Below, piece after piece: positions 44,880 through 52,750 of a stretch of DNA of 64,000 nucleotides (the stretch's first letter is position 1; every line of letters begins with the position of its first letter). The notes beneath the pieces were generated by a model. That model made no database searches, was not told the DNA's origin, and saw only the letters and a program-made list of their open reading frames with translations. A program made the translations under genes and the position numbers. This DNA comes from an alpha proteobacterium HIMB114 (GTDB lineage: Bacteria > Pseudomonadota > Alphaproteobacteria > Pelagibacterales > Pelagibacteraceae). The DNA lies in the NCBI GenBank assembly GCA_000163555.2, contig ADAC02000001.1:186001-250000 (forward strand), read 5' to 3'.

Positions 44880-45872
44880 TTATCCTCCTACTGATGCTAG
44901 ATGAGGAGTTATACCTGTATTTCCTAGCTCAAGGTGATGAGACTCTTTTTTAAATCTTAATTGAGTTAAGATTAGATCAACCAACTCATCTTTTTGTTTA
45001 GGATTTTGTAAATATTTTCTCAAATCAGTGCCAGTGTTCCCAAATAAGCAAAGTCTTAACTCACCCTTGGCAGTAATTCTAAGTCTATTACATGCTTTAC
45101 AAAAATCTTTAGAATAAGGTGCGATAACTCCAAATTGTCCTTTTAAATTTTCATTTTTGTAATTTAAAGCAGGCCCATCATCTAATGCTCGGTCAATATT
45201 TTTCCAACCTTTAGCCTCAATATATTCTTTGAACACTTTGGAACTTTGATGATACTTTTTAAAATAGTCTAAATTATCACCAGTCTGCATTAGCTCGATA
45301 TATCTAAAACTGATATCATTTTGATTTATAAATTCTGACCAAGCATCAAACTCTTCTTGGTTATCATTTATATTTTTTAATAAAACAGCATTAATTTTAA
45401 TATTTTTAAATCCTTTATCTTGTAAAATTTTTATACCTTCTAAAATTTCTGGTAATCGATCATGACCTGTGATCTCTTTAAATTTTGACCTATTTAATGA
45501 ATCAATACTAATATTCATGCCATCTATGCCTGCATCAAGAAATTTATCTGTAAGTTGATTAAGTTTATAACCGTTAGTAGTAACAACTAATTTTTTTATT
45601 CCATTTTTTGATTTAATTAATTTCATTACATCAAAAAAGTCTTTCCTCACCGTTGGTTCTCCGCCTGTGACTCTAATCTTAGAGACACCTAAATCTGAAA
45701 GACCATTGATTAAATTTTCTATTTCAAAAATATTTAGAAAACCAGGATGATTATTTGGTTTAAAATAACCATTTGGCAGACAATAACCGCACTTGAAATT
45801 ACAGACATCGGTGATGGATAATCTAATATAAGGAAAGGTGCGCCCAAATGTATCTCTTAGTTTTCCCCCCAT
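44880..45872 (-). CDS. moaA: GTP 3',8-cyclase MoaA
   Basis: This 330-residue radical SAM enzyme starts molybdopterin synthesis from GTP. The first cluster motif is CNFKCGYC (Cys24, 28, 31). The second cluster uses Cys in KDFCKACNRLRITAKGELRLCLFG. It ends in the conserved Gly-Gly tail. It is the first gene of the moaA-moaC-moeA-moaD-moaE operon and is preceded by the longest intergenic gap in the window (135 bases), which presumably holds its promoter. Confidence 0.95.
   Translation of the reverse strand: MGGKLRDTFGRTFPYIRLSITDVCNFKCGYCLPNGYFKPNNHPGFLNIFEIENLINGLSDLGVSKIRVTGGEPTVRKDFFDVMKLIKSKNGIKKLVVTTNGYKLNQLTDKFLDAGIDGMNISIDSLNRSKFKEITGHDRLPEILEGIKILQDKGFKNIKINAVLLKNINDNQEEFDAWSEFINQNDISFRYIELMQTGDNLDYFKKYHQSSKVFKEYIEAKGWKNIDRALDDGPALNYKNENLKGQFGVIAPYSKDFCKACNRLRITAKGELRLCLFGNTGTDLRKYLQNPKQKDELVDLILTQLRFKKESHHLELGNTGITPHLASVGG
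44883..44889 (-). promoter_or_regulatory. moaC ribosome site encoded by the moaA Gly-Gly tail
   Basis: The antisense strand reads AGGAGGATAATTTG: GGA GGA are the MoaA terminal glycine codons, TAA is the stop, and TTG starts moaC five bases beyond the glycines. The strong Shine-Dalgarno supports the TTG start. Confidence 0.8.
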
Positions 45873-46007
45873 GGTTTTAGAGTACTGTTTTTATCCAATA
45901 ATTTAAAGATTTTTTTATGACTTATTTATTTTATTCATCTTTAAAAAATTGAAATTGCTTCAATTTATGTTGCAAAAGTAACTGCAAAGCGGGTATATAA
46001 AGTAATT

Positions 46008-46196
46008 ATGGAAATTTTAAATATGGGCGGTTACGCAGCTTTTGTTTGGTCAGCTTATTTTTTTGCACTAGGTTTAACATTCTTTTTATACAAACGTTCA
46101 GTAAAACAGCTTAAAACTGTTGAGAAGAAAGCTGAAGAGTTAGGATTGGTATCTAAAGAAGTTAGTCAAACAGTTAGAGCTAGCCAAACTATCTAG
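46008..46196 (+). CDS. ccmD: CcmD-like heme exporter small subunit
   Basis: This 62-residue single-pass protein has the CcmD pattern MGGYAAFVWSAYFFALGLTF followed by a basic, coiled C-terminal tail. CcmD helps release holo-CcmE from the CcmABC complex in cytochrome c maturation. No other ccm gene is nearby, so it stands as an orphan in front of a convergent TSUP gene (4-base gap). The gap upstream contains a TATATAAAG stretch that may be a -10 region. Confidence 0.78.
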   Translation: MEILNMGGYAAFVWSAYFFALGLTFFLYKRSVKQLKTVEKKAEELGLVSKEVSQTVRASQTI

Positions 46197-46200
46197 TTAA

Positions 46201-46944
46201 CTACAAAATCTTCATACCCATTCGAATTGCAACAAACAACACAAGTGCGCCTGTAACAAATGCAAGAACTTTTGTAGGCAATATTCTTATATTAACAAAA
46301 TTACCTATTTGACCACCGATAAAAACACTTATTAATAAAGGCCAATAATTTAATAATTCATTGAATACAAAATTTTTAGAGAGGTGACCAAAAACACCTG
46401 ATATAGAATTTATTAATATGAACAGCGAGGCAGCTGTCGCAATTTCTTTAGGTTTGCCAGCTCTTATTATAAAGAGAATTGGGCTTAAAAAAATTCCTCC
46501 ACCAATTCCCACAACACCAGAAATAAAACCAAGCACTGAGCCAATCCCAATTGAAATTGGATATGAAATCTTTTTATAACTTTTCTCATTATCATCATAT
46601 TTTTTAAAATTGATTAATAATAGCAATCCTGCAATTGTGAGAATTACAAAAAGTAATACTTCAAATATTTCTTTATTAATCGAAAGGGTTCCACCAAAAA
46701 AAGCTAAAGGAACAGATCCAATTAAATAAGGTACAAGTAATTTAAGATTTAAGTTTCCAGCTCTTGTGTAATTAATGCAGTTTCCTGTAACGACAATGAT
46801 GTTACAACAAAGCGCGATAATTGGAAAAAAAGTAAACGGAATTCCCCAAAGCAATAATAACGCTAAGTAAGTTGATCCACCCCCAAACCCAACGCTTGAA
46901 TAGATACAGGCAGTTATTAAAAATAATATTGTTAAAATTATCAT
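46201..46944 (-). CDS. TSUP-family exporter 3
   Basis: This TSUP membrane protein of about 247 residues has SVGFGGGSTYLALLLLWGIPF in the first half and SGVVGIGGGIFLSPILFI in the second. I set the start at the ATG at 46944, which overlaps the upstream methyltransferase stop (ATGA); the longer frame from 46992 would add 16 residues inside that gene. The co-transcribed partner suggests a sulfur-related anion, but that is only an inference. Confidence 0.83.
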   Translation of the reverse strand: MIILTILFLITACIYSSVGFGGGSTYLALLLLWGIPFTFFPIIALCCNIIVVTGNCINYTRAGNLNLKLLVPYLIGSVPLAFFGGTLSINKEIFEVLLFVILTIAGLLLLINFKKYDDNEKSYKKISYPISIGIGSVLGFISGVVGIGGGIFLSPILFIIRAGKPKEIATAASLFILINSISGVFGHLSKNFVFNELLNYWPLLISVFIGGQIGNFVNIRILPTKVLAFVTGALVLFVAIRMGMKIL

Positions 46945-47831
46945 CTTAAATCTTGAATTTTGGATATATGTGACGGTGTAATTTCGCAACATCCGCCAAT
47001 TAGTTTTGCACCCATATCAATGAATTCTTTTGAAATTTCTTGAAATTTAAAAGCAGTTAAATCTTCATTTTTACCCAGCGCTAAATTTGGATTTGAAGAG
47101 TCAGGCTTCCATCCTTTTGGTATTTCTTTGAATGCATTTACTTTAAATCCAAAAGGTAAACCAGACTCTATGAAACCATTTTTAGCATCAATAACATCTT
47201 CATAAGCTACACAAGAGCCGGTTATTGCTAAAGGATTATAAGATTTTATTTTATTTATAACATTTTTTATTTTTTCACCCGAGGGTAATAAGCCATTTTT
47301 TTTAAAATGAATTCCAACCACAAAAGGTTTATTGAAAGTTTGTATTGATTGAATACCAATTTCGATTTCTTCTGAACTACTTAAAACATCAAGATAAAAC
47401 AAATCTACTCCTTCATTTAAAATTTTCGCTTGGTCAAAAAAGTTTTTTTTCATTTTATCTATGTCGCCAAGTTCAGGAAGATAAGTAAAGTTTTGTGGAG
47501 GCAAACTGCCAGCAATTAGCACTTTTCTTCCAGACTCTTTCACAGATTCTTTTGCAAGTTTTAAAGCCGTAAAGTTTAATTCTTCGAAACGGTTTTCAAT
47601 TTGATTATCTTCAAGTCGCCTTCTTCTAGATCCAAAAGTATTTGTTAATATGATTTCAGCTCCGGCATTGATAAAATCAAGATGGCAATCTTTTATAATT
47701 TGGTGATATTTTTTTTCCATCAATGCAGTTGCAGACCATAAGTTTGATACAGGCTTTACACCTCTAGCTAGAAGTTCTTGTCCCATTCCACCATCAAGTA
47801 TTATGAAATTTTTTGTAAAAATATTTTTCAT
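46941..47831 (-). CDS. Homocysteine S-methyltransferase family protein
   Basis: This 296-residue protein has the S-methyl-transfer (MmuM/BHMT) barrel. The start is ILDGGMGQELLARG. The zinc-binding Cys residues are in ITGSCVAYED and the terminal GGCCEITPSHI. It would methylate homocysteine from S-methylmethionine, dimethylsulfoniopropionate or betaine. All of these are plausible methyl donors in seawater, but the donor cannot be told here. It is followed by a TSUP exporter in the same operon. Confidence 0.88.
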   Translation of the reverse strand: MKNIFTKNFIILDGGMGQELLARGVKPVSNLWSATALMEKKYHQIIKDCHLDFINAGAEIILTNTFGSRRRRLEDNQIENRFEELNFTALKLAKESVKESGRKVLIAGSLPPQNFTYLPELGDIDKMKKNFFDQAKILNEGVDLFYLDVLSSSEEIEIGIQSIQTFNKPFVVGIHFKKNGLLPSGEKIKNVINKIKSYNPLAITGSCVAYEDVIDAKNGFIESGLPFGFKVNAFKEIPKGWKPDSSNPNLALGKNEDLTAFKFQEISKEFIDMGAKLIGGCCEITPSHISKIQDLR

Positions 47832-47883
47832 TTAAAGACCTAATAAACCTTGTAATTACTTAAGCAATTACTAAATAGCTCTA

Positions 47884-48459
47884 ATGAATATTTTACATCT
47901 AGACTCTAGTGCCAGGAAAGAGGAATCAGTATCAAGAAAACTCGCCAAAGAACTGGTTAACAAATTAAAAAAAAATAATGATCAATTGGTCTACAGAGAT
48001 ATCTCTTCAAATATCCCATTTGTAGCAGGAATTAAAGGTGCAGGTTTTATAATTCCTGAAGAGGATAGAACTGAACAGGATAAAGAGTTATTTAAATTTT
48101 CAGATGAGCTTGTCGATGAAGTGTTAGCTGCAGATACAATTGTAATTTCAACGCCAATTTATAATTTTGGGCCACCGGCAGCTGCCAAGGCTTGGTTTGA
48201 TCTCGTTGCAAGGGCAGGAAAAACTTTCAAATATGAGCCCACTGGCCCAATTGGTTTGATAGGTGGAGGTAAAAAAGTTTATTTAGTAGTTACCTCAGGT
48301 GGAGTTCCAGTTGATAGTCCTGTAGATTTTTGTACACCATGGTTTAAGCAAGCATTAAATTTTTTAGGTATTTCTGATATAGAAATTATTGACTCATCTC
48401 AATTAAATATAAATGATGATAATTTAAAAAAAGCACAGGAGAAAATTAATAATTTATGA
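47884..48459 (+). CDS. FMN-dependent NADH-azoreductase-like flavoprotein
   Basis: This 191-residue flavodoxin-fold quinone or azo reductase starts NILHLDSSARKEESVSRKLA and has STPIYNFGPPAAAKAWFDLVARAGKTFKY and VTSGGVP, the usual AzoR motifs for FMN binding. It overlaps the pirin gene (ATGA). Pirin and AzoR neighbours are common and suggest protection against quinones or electrophiles. Confidence 0.88.
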   Translation: MNILHLDSSARKEESVSRKLAKELVNKLKKNNDQLVYRDISSNIPFVAGIKGAGFIIPEEDRTEQDKELFKFSDELVDEVLAADTIVISTPIYNFGPPAAAKAWFDLVARAGKTFKYEPTGPIGLIGGGKKVYLVVTSGGVPVDSPVDFCTPWFKQALNFLGISDIEIIDSSQLNINDDNLKKAQEKINNL

Positions 48460-49157
48460 TTAATGTAATCAAATATGAAGATCTAGGTGGAGCAGACCAC
48501 GGGTGGTTAAAAGCTAAACATCATTTTAGTTTTGCAAGTTATCAAGATCCAAATAGAGTTAGATTTGGTCCAATGAGAGTTATTAATGATGATATAGTAG
48601 GTCCAAAAACTGGTTTTGATCCTCATCCACATGACAATATGGAAATAATTACTTATGTGAGAAAAGGAGCAATAACCCATAAAGATGATATGGGCAATGA
48701 AGGCAAAACTGGTGCAGGTGATGTTCAGGTTATGTCGGCTGGAACTGGGGTTGTTCACTCAGAATATAATTTAGAAGATGAGGATACAAACCTCTATCAA
48801 ATTTGGATGTTTCCAAATAAAAAAAATGTAAAACCAAGATGGGATGCAAAAGAATTTCCCAAAGAACCAGTTGAAGGACAGTTAAAACCTTTGGTTACTG
48901 GTTTTGATAACAATCATTCAGACTCGTTAAAAATTCACCAAGATGCTGTAATTTATGCAGGAAGAGTAAACAAAGGTAAAAGTGTGAAACAAACTATCGA
49001 TAGAGATCAAGCTTACGTATTATGTTCACAAGGAAAAATTAAAATTAATGATACTGAAATTAAAAAAGGCGATGGAGCAGAAATTACAGAGCTAAAAGAT
49101 GTTGAAATAACATCGTTAGAAGATAGTGAAATTTTATTTATTGATCTTCCAAGATAA
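48456..49157 (+). CDS. Pirin family protein
   Basis: This 233-residue bicupin has the pirin N-terminal motif FDPHPHDNMEIITYVRKGAITHKDDMGNEG, and GDVQVMSAGTGVVHSEYN carries the remaining metal-binding His and Glu. Some pirins act as quercetinases; most bacterial roles are unknown. It is translationally coupled to the azoreductase-like gene. Confidence 0.9.
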   Translation: MINVIKYEDLGGADHGWLKAKHHFSFASYQDPNRVRFGPMRVINDDIVGPKTGFDPHPHDNMEIITYVRKGAITHKDDMGNEGKTGAGDVQVMSAGTGVVHSEYNLEDEDTNLYQIWMFPNKKNVKPRWDAKEFPKEPVEGQLKPLVTGFDNNHSDSLKIHQDAVIYAGRVNKGKSVKQTIDRDQAYVLCSQGKIKINDTEIKKGDGAEITELKDVEITSLEDSEILFIDLPR

Positions 49158-49180
49158 TTTTTTAATAGTATAAATATCTC

Positions 49181-49708
49181 ATGCCTATTGATAGCACTAA
49201 AGAGTTTAAGCCAATCAAAATTTCTGTTTTAACAATCTCAGACACTAGAACTGAGGCTACTGATAAATCCGGCCAAATTTTAGCAAAGAAAATTAAAGAA
49301 AAGGGTCACGGGTTATCTCATAAGCAAATTGTTAAAGATGACAAAGATGATATTAAAAAAATTCTTTTAGAGTGGTGTAATGATAAAAATGTAGATGTCA
49401 TTTTAACTACTGGTGGAACGGGGTTAACGGGCAGAGATACTACTCCTGAGGCTTTAGAAGAAATTAAGGATAAAGATATTCCAGGATTTGGGGAATTATT
49501 TAGATTAATTAGTTATAAAAAAATTGGTGCTTCGACGATCCAATCAAGAGCGATGGCAGTGCTTGCAAAAGGAACCTATATTTTTGCATTACCAGGTTCA
49601 TCAGGTGCAGTAACTGATGCATGGGAAGATATATTAAAATTTCAATTAGATTCTAGATTTAGACCCTGTAATTTTATTGAATTAATCCCAAGACTCAATG
49701 AAGAGTAG
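49181..49708 (+). CDS. moaB: MoaB/MogA-type molybdopterin adenylyltransferase
   Basis: This 175-residue protein has the MoCF-binding fold: KISVLTISDTRTEATDKSG, DVILTTGGTGLTGRDTTPEAL, and FALPGSSGAVTDAWEDIL. It adenylates molybdopterin before MoeA acts and so supplies the one Moco step missing from the leftward moa operon 3.3 kb away. It follows pirin by 23 bases and is convergent with zur. Confidence 0.92.
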   Translation: MPIDSTKEFKPIKISVLTISDTRTEATDKSGQILAKKIKEKGHGLSHKQIVKDDKDDIKKILLEWCNDKNVDVILTTGGTGLTGRDTTPEALEEIKDKDIPGFGELFRLISYKKIGASTIQSRAMAVLAKGTYIFALPGSSGAVTDAWEDILKFQLDSRFRPCNFIELIPRLNEE

Positions 49709-49714
49709 ACAAAA

Positions 49715-50107
49715 CTAGGATTTGCACTTTTTACAAATACCATAAAATTCTAAATTATATTCTAAGTATTCTTCTCCAGCATCATCTTTAAAACTTGATA
49801 AAAATTTTGATAGTTTTGTGTTAAGTATCTCGGTAACTTTTTCACACCTTTGGCAGATTGAAAAAGCTGTTTTTGATGAGGTCTTACATTTAGAATTTTG
49901 ACAATCTAAATACGCATTTTTACTTTCAATTCTGTGAATTTTACCCTTTTTAATTAATTTGTCTAAAGCTCGATAAACTTGAGGTGGCGCTTTTAAACCA
50001 TTTTTCTTAACATCAGATAAGATTGTATAAGCTTTTATTGGTCCGGTTGATTTTTTTACTACCTCTAAAACCACTTTTTCATTTTTGCTTAATTTTTGAG
50101 ATTTCAT
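49715..50107 (-). CDS. zur: Zinc uptake regulator Zur (Fur family)
   Basis: This 130-residue Fur-family repressor has an N-terminal winged helix (PIKAYTILSDVKKNGLKAPPQVYRALDKLIKKGKIHRIESKNAYL). The structural-zinc cysteines are in SICQRC and YGICKKC. The location behind znuC-znuB and the Zur boxes upstream point to Zur rather than Fur. It represses zinc uptake when zinc is plentiful. Confidence 0.92.
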   Translation of the reverse strand: MKSQKLSKNEKVVLEVVKKSTGPIKAYTILSDVKKNGLKAPPQVYRALDKLIKKGKIHRIESKNAYLDCQNSKCKTSSKTAFSICQRCEKVTEILNTKLSKFLSSFKDDAGEEYLEYNLEFYGICKKCKS

Positions 50108-50115
50108 TTTTATAT

Positions 50116-50922
50116 TTAATAATTTTTAACTTTATTTGATTTTTTAAAATTTATCAAAGACAGCAAAAATAGAATTAATGCAGCTGTTATTATTGATGGA
50201 CCTGATGGTGAATTAAATTCTAGCGATGCAAATAAACCAATTGATACTGACATTATTCCTCCTACAATTGATAAAATTACCATTTTAGTTGGACTATCAG
50301 ATAAATTTCTGGCCATAGCAGCTGGCATGATCAGCATGCCAGTGATTAATAATAAACCTACCATTTTTATAGCTATAGCAATCATGGCAGCCATTAAAAT
50401 TATAAAAATGACATTTGCTCTATCCGGTTTCATACCTTCAGCTTCAGCAAGATCATAATTAACAGTTGCCGCAAAAAGAGATTTCCATATAAATTTTAAA
50501 ATAATTAGTATTATTGCACCACCAATCCAAATAATTAAAATATCTATTTTATTTACTGCAAGGATATCTCCAAAAAGTAATCCCATAACATCAAATCTTA
50601 TATTTGATAAAAAACCGATAACGACTAACCCAGTTGCTAATGATGAGTGAGCTAATAAACCTAAAAGAGCATCTCCTGGAAGACGTGTATTTTTTTGAAG
50701 TGATAAAAGCATTACAGCAATTATTGATGAGATAACAAATACAGCGAATGGAATATTTAATTCAAATGTTAATGCCATTGTAACTCCAAGTAAGGCAGAA
50801 TGGGCTAGGGTATCTCCAAAAAAAGAAAGTCTTTTCCAGATTGTAAAACAACCCATTGGACCTGTAATCAATGAAACGCCAAGACCTGCAATTAACGCTC
50901 TTATAAAAAAATCATCTAACAT
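50116..50922 (-). CDS. znuB: Zinc ABC transporter permease ZnuB
   Basis: This 268-residue ABC-3 family permease has about eight membrane segments, with the start GLGVSLITGPMGCFTIWKRLSFFGDTLAHSALLGV and the segment LAEAEGMKPDRANVIFIILMA. It starts two bases past the znuC stop and precedes zur by 8 bases, forming znuC-znuB-zur. It carries Zn(II) across the inner membrane. Confidence 0.93.
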   Translation of the reverse strand: MLDDFFIRALIAGLGVSLITGPMGCFTIWKRLSFFGDTLAHSALLGVTMALTFELNIPFAVFVISSIIAVMLLSLQKNTRLPGDALLGLLAHSSLATGLVVIGFLSNIRFDVMGLLFGDILAVNKIDILIIWIGGAIILIILKFIWKSLFAATVNYDLAEAEGMKPDRANVIFIILMAAMIAIAIKMVGLLLITGMLIMPAAMARNLSDSPTKMVILSIVGGIMSVSIGLFASLEFNSPSGPSIITAALILFLLSLINFKKSNKVKNY

Positions 50923-50924
50923 AA

Positions 50925-51677
50925 CTAATTATTTTTTTTTATTGTTCCATCAGTTGAATGACTATGATCATGATTATGCTCATAAATTGAAAGCATCGTA
51001 GAAGCTCGATCTCCGAATAACTCCCTGTATTGATCACTATTTGCTACTTTCTTTGGGGTACCAGAACAACATATATGTCCATTGAGGCACACAACATAAT
51101 CAGTAGCTGACATTACTACATGTAAATCATGGGATATAAGTAAAATACCGCAATTAGTTTTTTTAGATATAGATCTAATAAGCTCATAAAGTGAAATTTC
51201 ACCTTTAAAATCTACTCCTTGTACCGGTTCATCAAGAACCAAAAGCTCAGGTTTTTTTGCTATTGCTCTCGCAATCAGTATTCTTTGGAATTCACCACCT
51301 GATAATTCATTTAAATTCTTATTTTTTAAATGATCTACACCGGTAAAGTCTAATGCTTCATTGATTTCCTCCGGATTGATCTTTGAAGTTAATTGCATAA
51401 AATCATTAACCCTTATTGGCAATGTCCAGTCAATCACTACCTTTTGAGGAACATAACCAATTTGACTGGTATATCTTTGAACATTACCTTCAAAGTTTTC
51501 ATTTATACCCAAAGCCATTTTTGCAGTTGTTGTTTTACCCGATCCGTTTGGCCCGATAAGAGTTACAATTTCTCCTTGTTTCACCTCAAATGAAATGTTT
51601 TTCACAAGTATTTTTTTATTTTTTTCAACACTTGCATTTTCTAATTTGACTAAAGTTTTTTTATTATTTTTTTTCAT
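50925..51677 (-). CDS. znuC: Zinc ABC transporter ATPase ZnuC
   Basis: This 250-residue ATPase has Walker A GPNGSGKTT, signature LSGGEFQRILIARAI and Walker B LLVLDEPVQGVD, followed by HDLHVVM. The C-terminal tail contains a His-rich stretch (EHNHDHSHS), as in many ZnuC proteins. It is divergent from znuA and shares the two Zur boxes with it. Confidence 0.93.
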   Translation of the reverse strand: MKKNNKKTLVKLENASVEKNKKILVKNISFEVKQGEIVTLIGPNGSGKTTTAKMALGINENFEGNVQRYTSQIGYVPQKVVIDWTLPIRVNDFMQLTSKINPEEINEALDFTGVDHLKNKNLNELSGGEFQRILIARAIAKKPELLVLDEPVQGVDFKGEISLYELIRSISKKTNCGILLISHDLHVVMSATDYVVCLNGHICCSGTPKKVANSDQYRELFGDRASTMLSIYEHNHDHSHSTDGTIKKNN

Positions 51678-51699
51678 ATAGCTGTTGACTTCATAAAAG

Positions 51700-51728
51700 T
51701 GTTATATTATAACAAGTTATATTATAAC
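51700..51728. promoter_or_regulatory. Two Zur boxes between znuC and znuA
   Basis: The 13-bp palindrome GTTATATTATAAC occurs at 51701-51713 and again at 51716-51728, with centres 15 bp apart. This is the alphaproteobacterial Zur-type operator. Both copies lie in the divergent gap, 12 bases or more from the znuA ATG and 23 or more from that of znuC, so Zur would shut off both directions. Confidence 0.88.
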
Positions 51729-51739
51729 AATAATTTGCG

Positions 51740-52750
51740 ATGTTAACCATGAAAAATCAAATAAACAAATTCTTTTTTTCAGTTTTTTTGACACTATTTT
51801 TAGGCTTTTCACATGCTAAAGCTGAATTACAAGTGGTAACCTCTATAAAACCTATACACTCTTTGGCAAGCATGTTAATGGACGGTATTGGTGCTCCGAA
51901 ACTTATAGTTGATGGTAGCAACTCTCCACATAATTTTACCCTAAAACCTTCACATGCAAAAATGCTACAAAATGCTGACTTAGTATTTTGGGTAGGTGAA
52001 GACATCGAGGCATTCTTGGAAAAACCACTTCGTACAGTCGCTAAAAAAGCGAAAAAAATTGAATTGATGGAAATCAGCCAGATAAAAAAAATAAAATTTA
52101 GAGAAAAAAATTTATATAAAGATCATCACGATGATCACGGACACAAAAAACACGATGATCACGGACACAAAAAACACGATGATCACGGACACAAAAAACA
52201 CGATGATCACGGACACAAAAAACACGATGATCATGGACATGCCCATGGTGAACATGACCCCCACATTTGGCTAGATCCTTTGAATGCAAAAGTGATCTTA
52301 AATGTTATGGCTAAGAATATGAAAATAATGGATAAGAAAAATTCAGCAAATTATGACTCAAATTTAAAAAAAGCTAATGCAAAAATAGACGGTTTAGTCT
52401 CTGAAATTAATAGGGTTATTAATAAAAATGCGAAATATGTAGTTTTTCATGATGCGTATCAATATTTCGAAAGACGTTTTGGTCTTAAAACACTTGGTGC
52501 TTTGACTGTAAATACAGATGTACTCCCAGGCGCAGAGCAATTAAAGGATATAAGAAAAGTTATTAAAAGAGAAAATGCAAAATGTATATTTTCAGAGCCT
52601 CAATTTAATCCAAAAATAATTAAGGCAATTGCAAAAGATACAAATATTAAAACTGGTGTATTAGACCCTCTTGGTGCAGATCTTAAAAATAATAAAGATC
52701 TTTACTTTCAATTATTAAATAATTTATCTAATTCACTTAGAAAGTGTTGA
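51740..52750 (+). CDS. znuA: Zinc ABC transporter binding protein ZnuA
   Basis: This 336-residue periplasmic zinc-binding protein has a signal peptide ending near residue 29 (GFSHAKAELQ). Metal-site His residues appear in NSPHNFTLKPS, HDPHIWLDP and VFHDAYQYF. The central loop (residues about 128-175) is an expanded His/Asp-rich repeat, HDDHGHKK repeated four times plus part of a fifth. ATGs at 51740 and 51749 are both possible. It overlaps the convergent rlmN by 18 bases. Confidence 0.93.
   Translation: MLTMKNQINKFFFSVFLTLFLGFSHAKAELQVVTSIKPIHSLASMLMDGIGAPKLIVDGSNSPHNFTLKPSHAKMLQNADLVFWVGEDIEAFLEKPLRTVAKKAKKIELMEISQIKKIKFREKNLYKDHHDDHGHKKHDDHGHKKHDDHGHKKHDDHGHKKHDDHGHAHGEHDPHIWLDPLNAKVILNVMAKNMKIMDKKNSANYDSNLKKANAKIDGLVSEINRVINKNAKYVVFHDAYQYFERRFGLKTLGALTVNTDVLPGAEQLKDIRKVIKRENAKCIFSEPQFNPKIIKAIAKDTNIKTGVLDPLGADLKNNKDLYFQLLNNLSNSLRKC
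52127..52240 (+). repeat. 24-bp tandem repeat in znuA
   Basis: Four identical 24-base units begin at 52127, 52151, 52175 and 52199, each encoding HDDHGHKK, with a partial, slightly changed fifth unit to 52240. The exact DNA identity shows recent expansion by slippage or recombination. The product is the zinc-catching loop of ZnuA. Confidence 0.93.

Noticed and set aside
45873-46007. Possible Moco riboswitch or RNA gene upstream of moaA
   Set aside because: The 135-base gap is AT-rich, and I could not find the expected conserved helices or any tRNA-like fold.
52127-52240. Possible CRISPR-like array
   Set aside because: The units are directly adjacent with no spacers and are in frame as a His-rich protein repeat.
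52098-52289. His/Arg-rich antisense frame over znuA
   Set aside because: Its repeats (HRVFCVRD) are just the reverse strand of the 24-bp repeat encoding the zinc loop.
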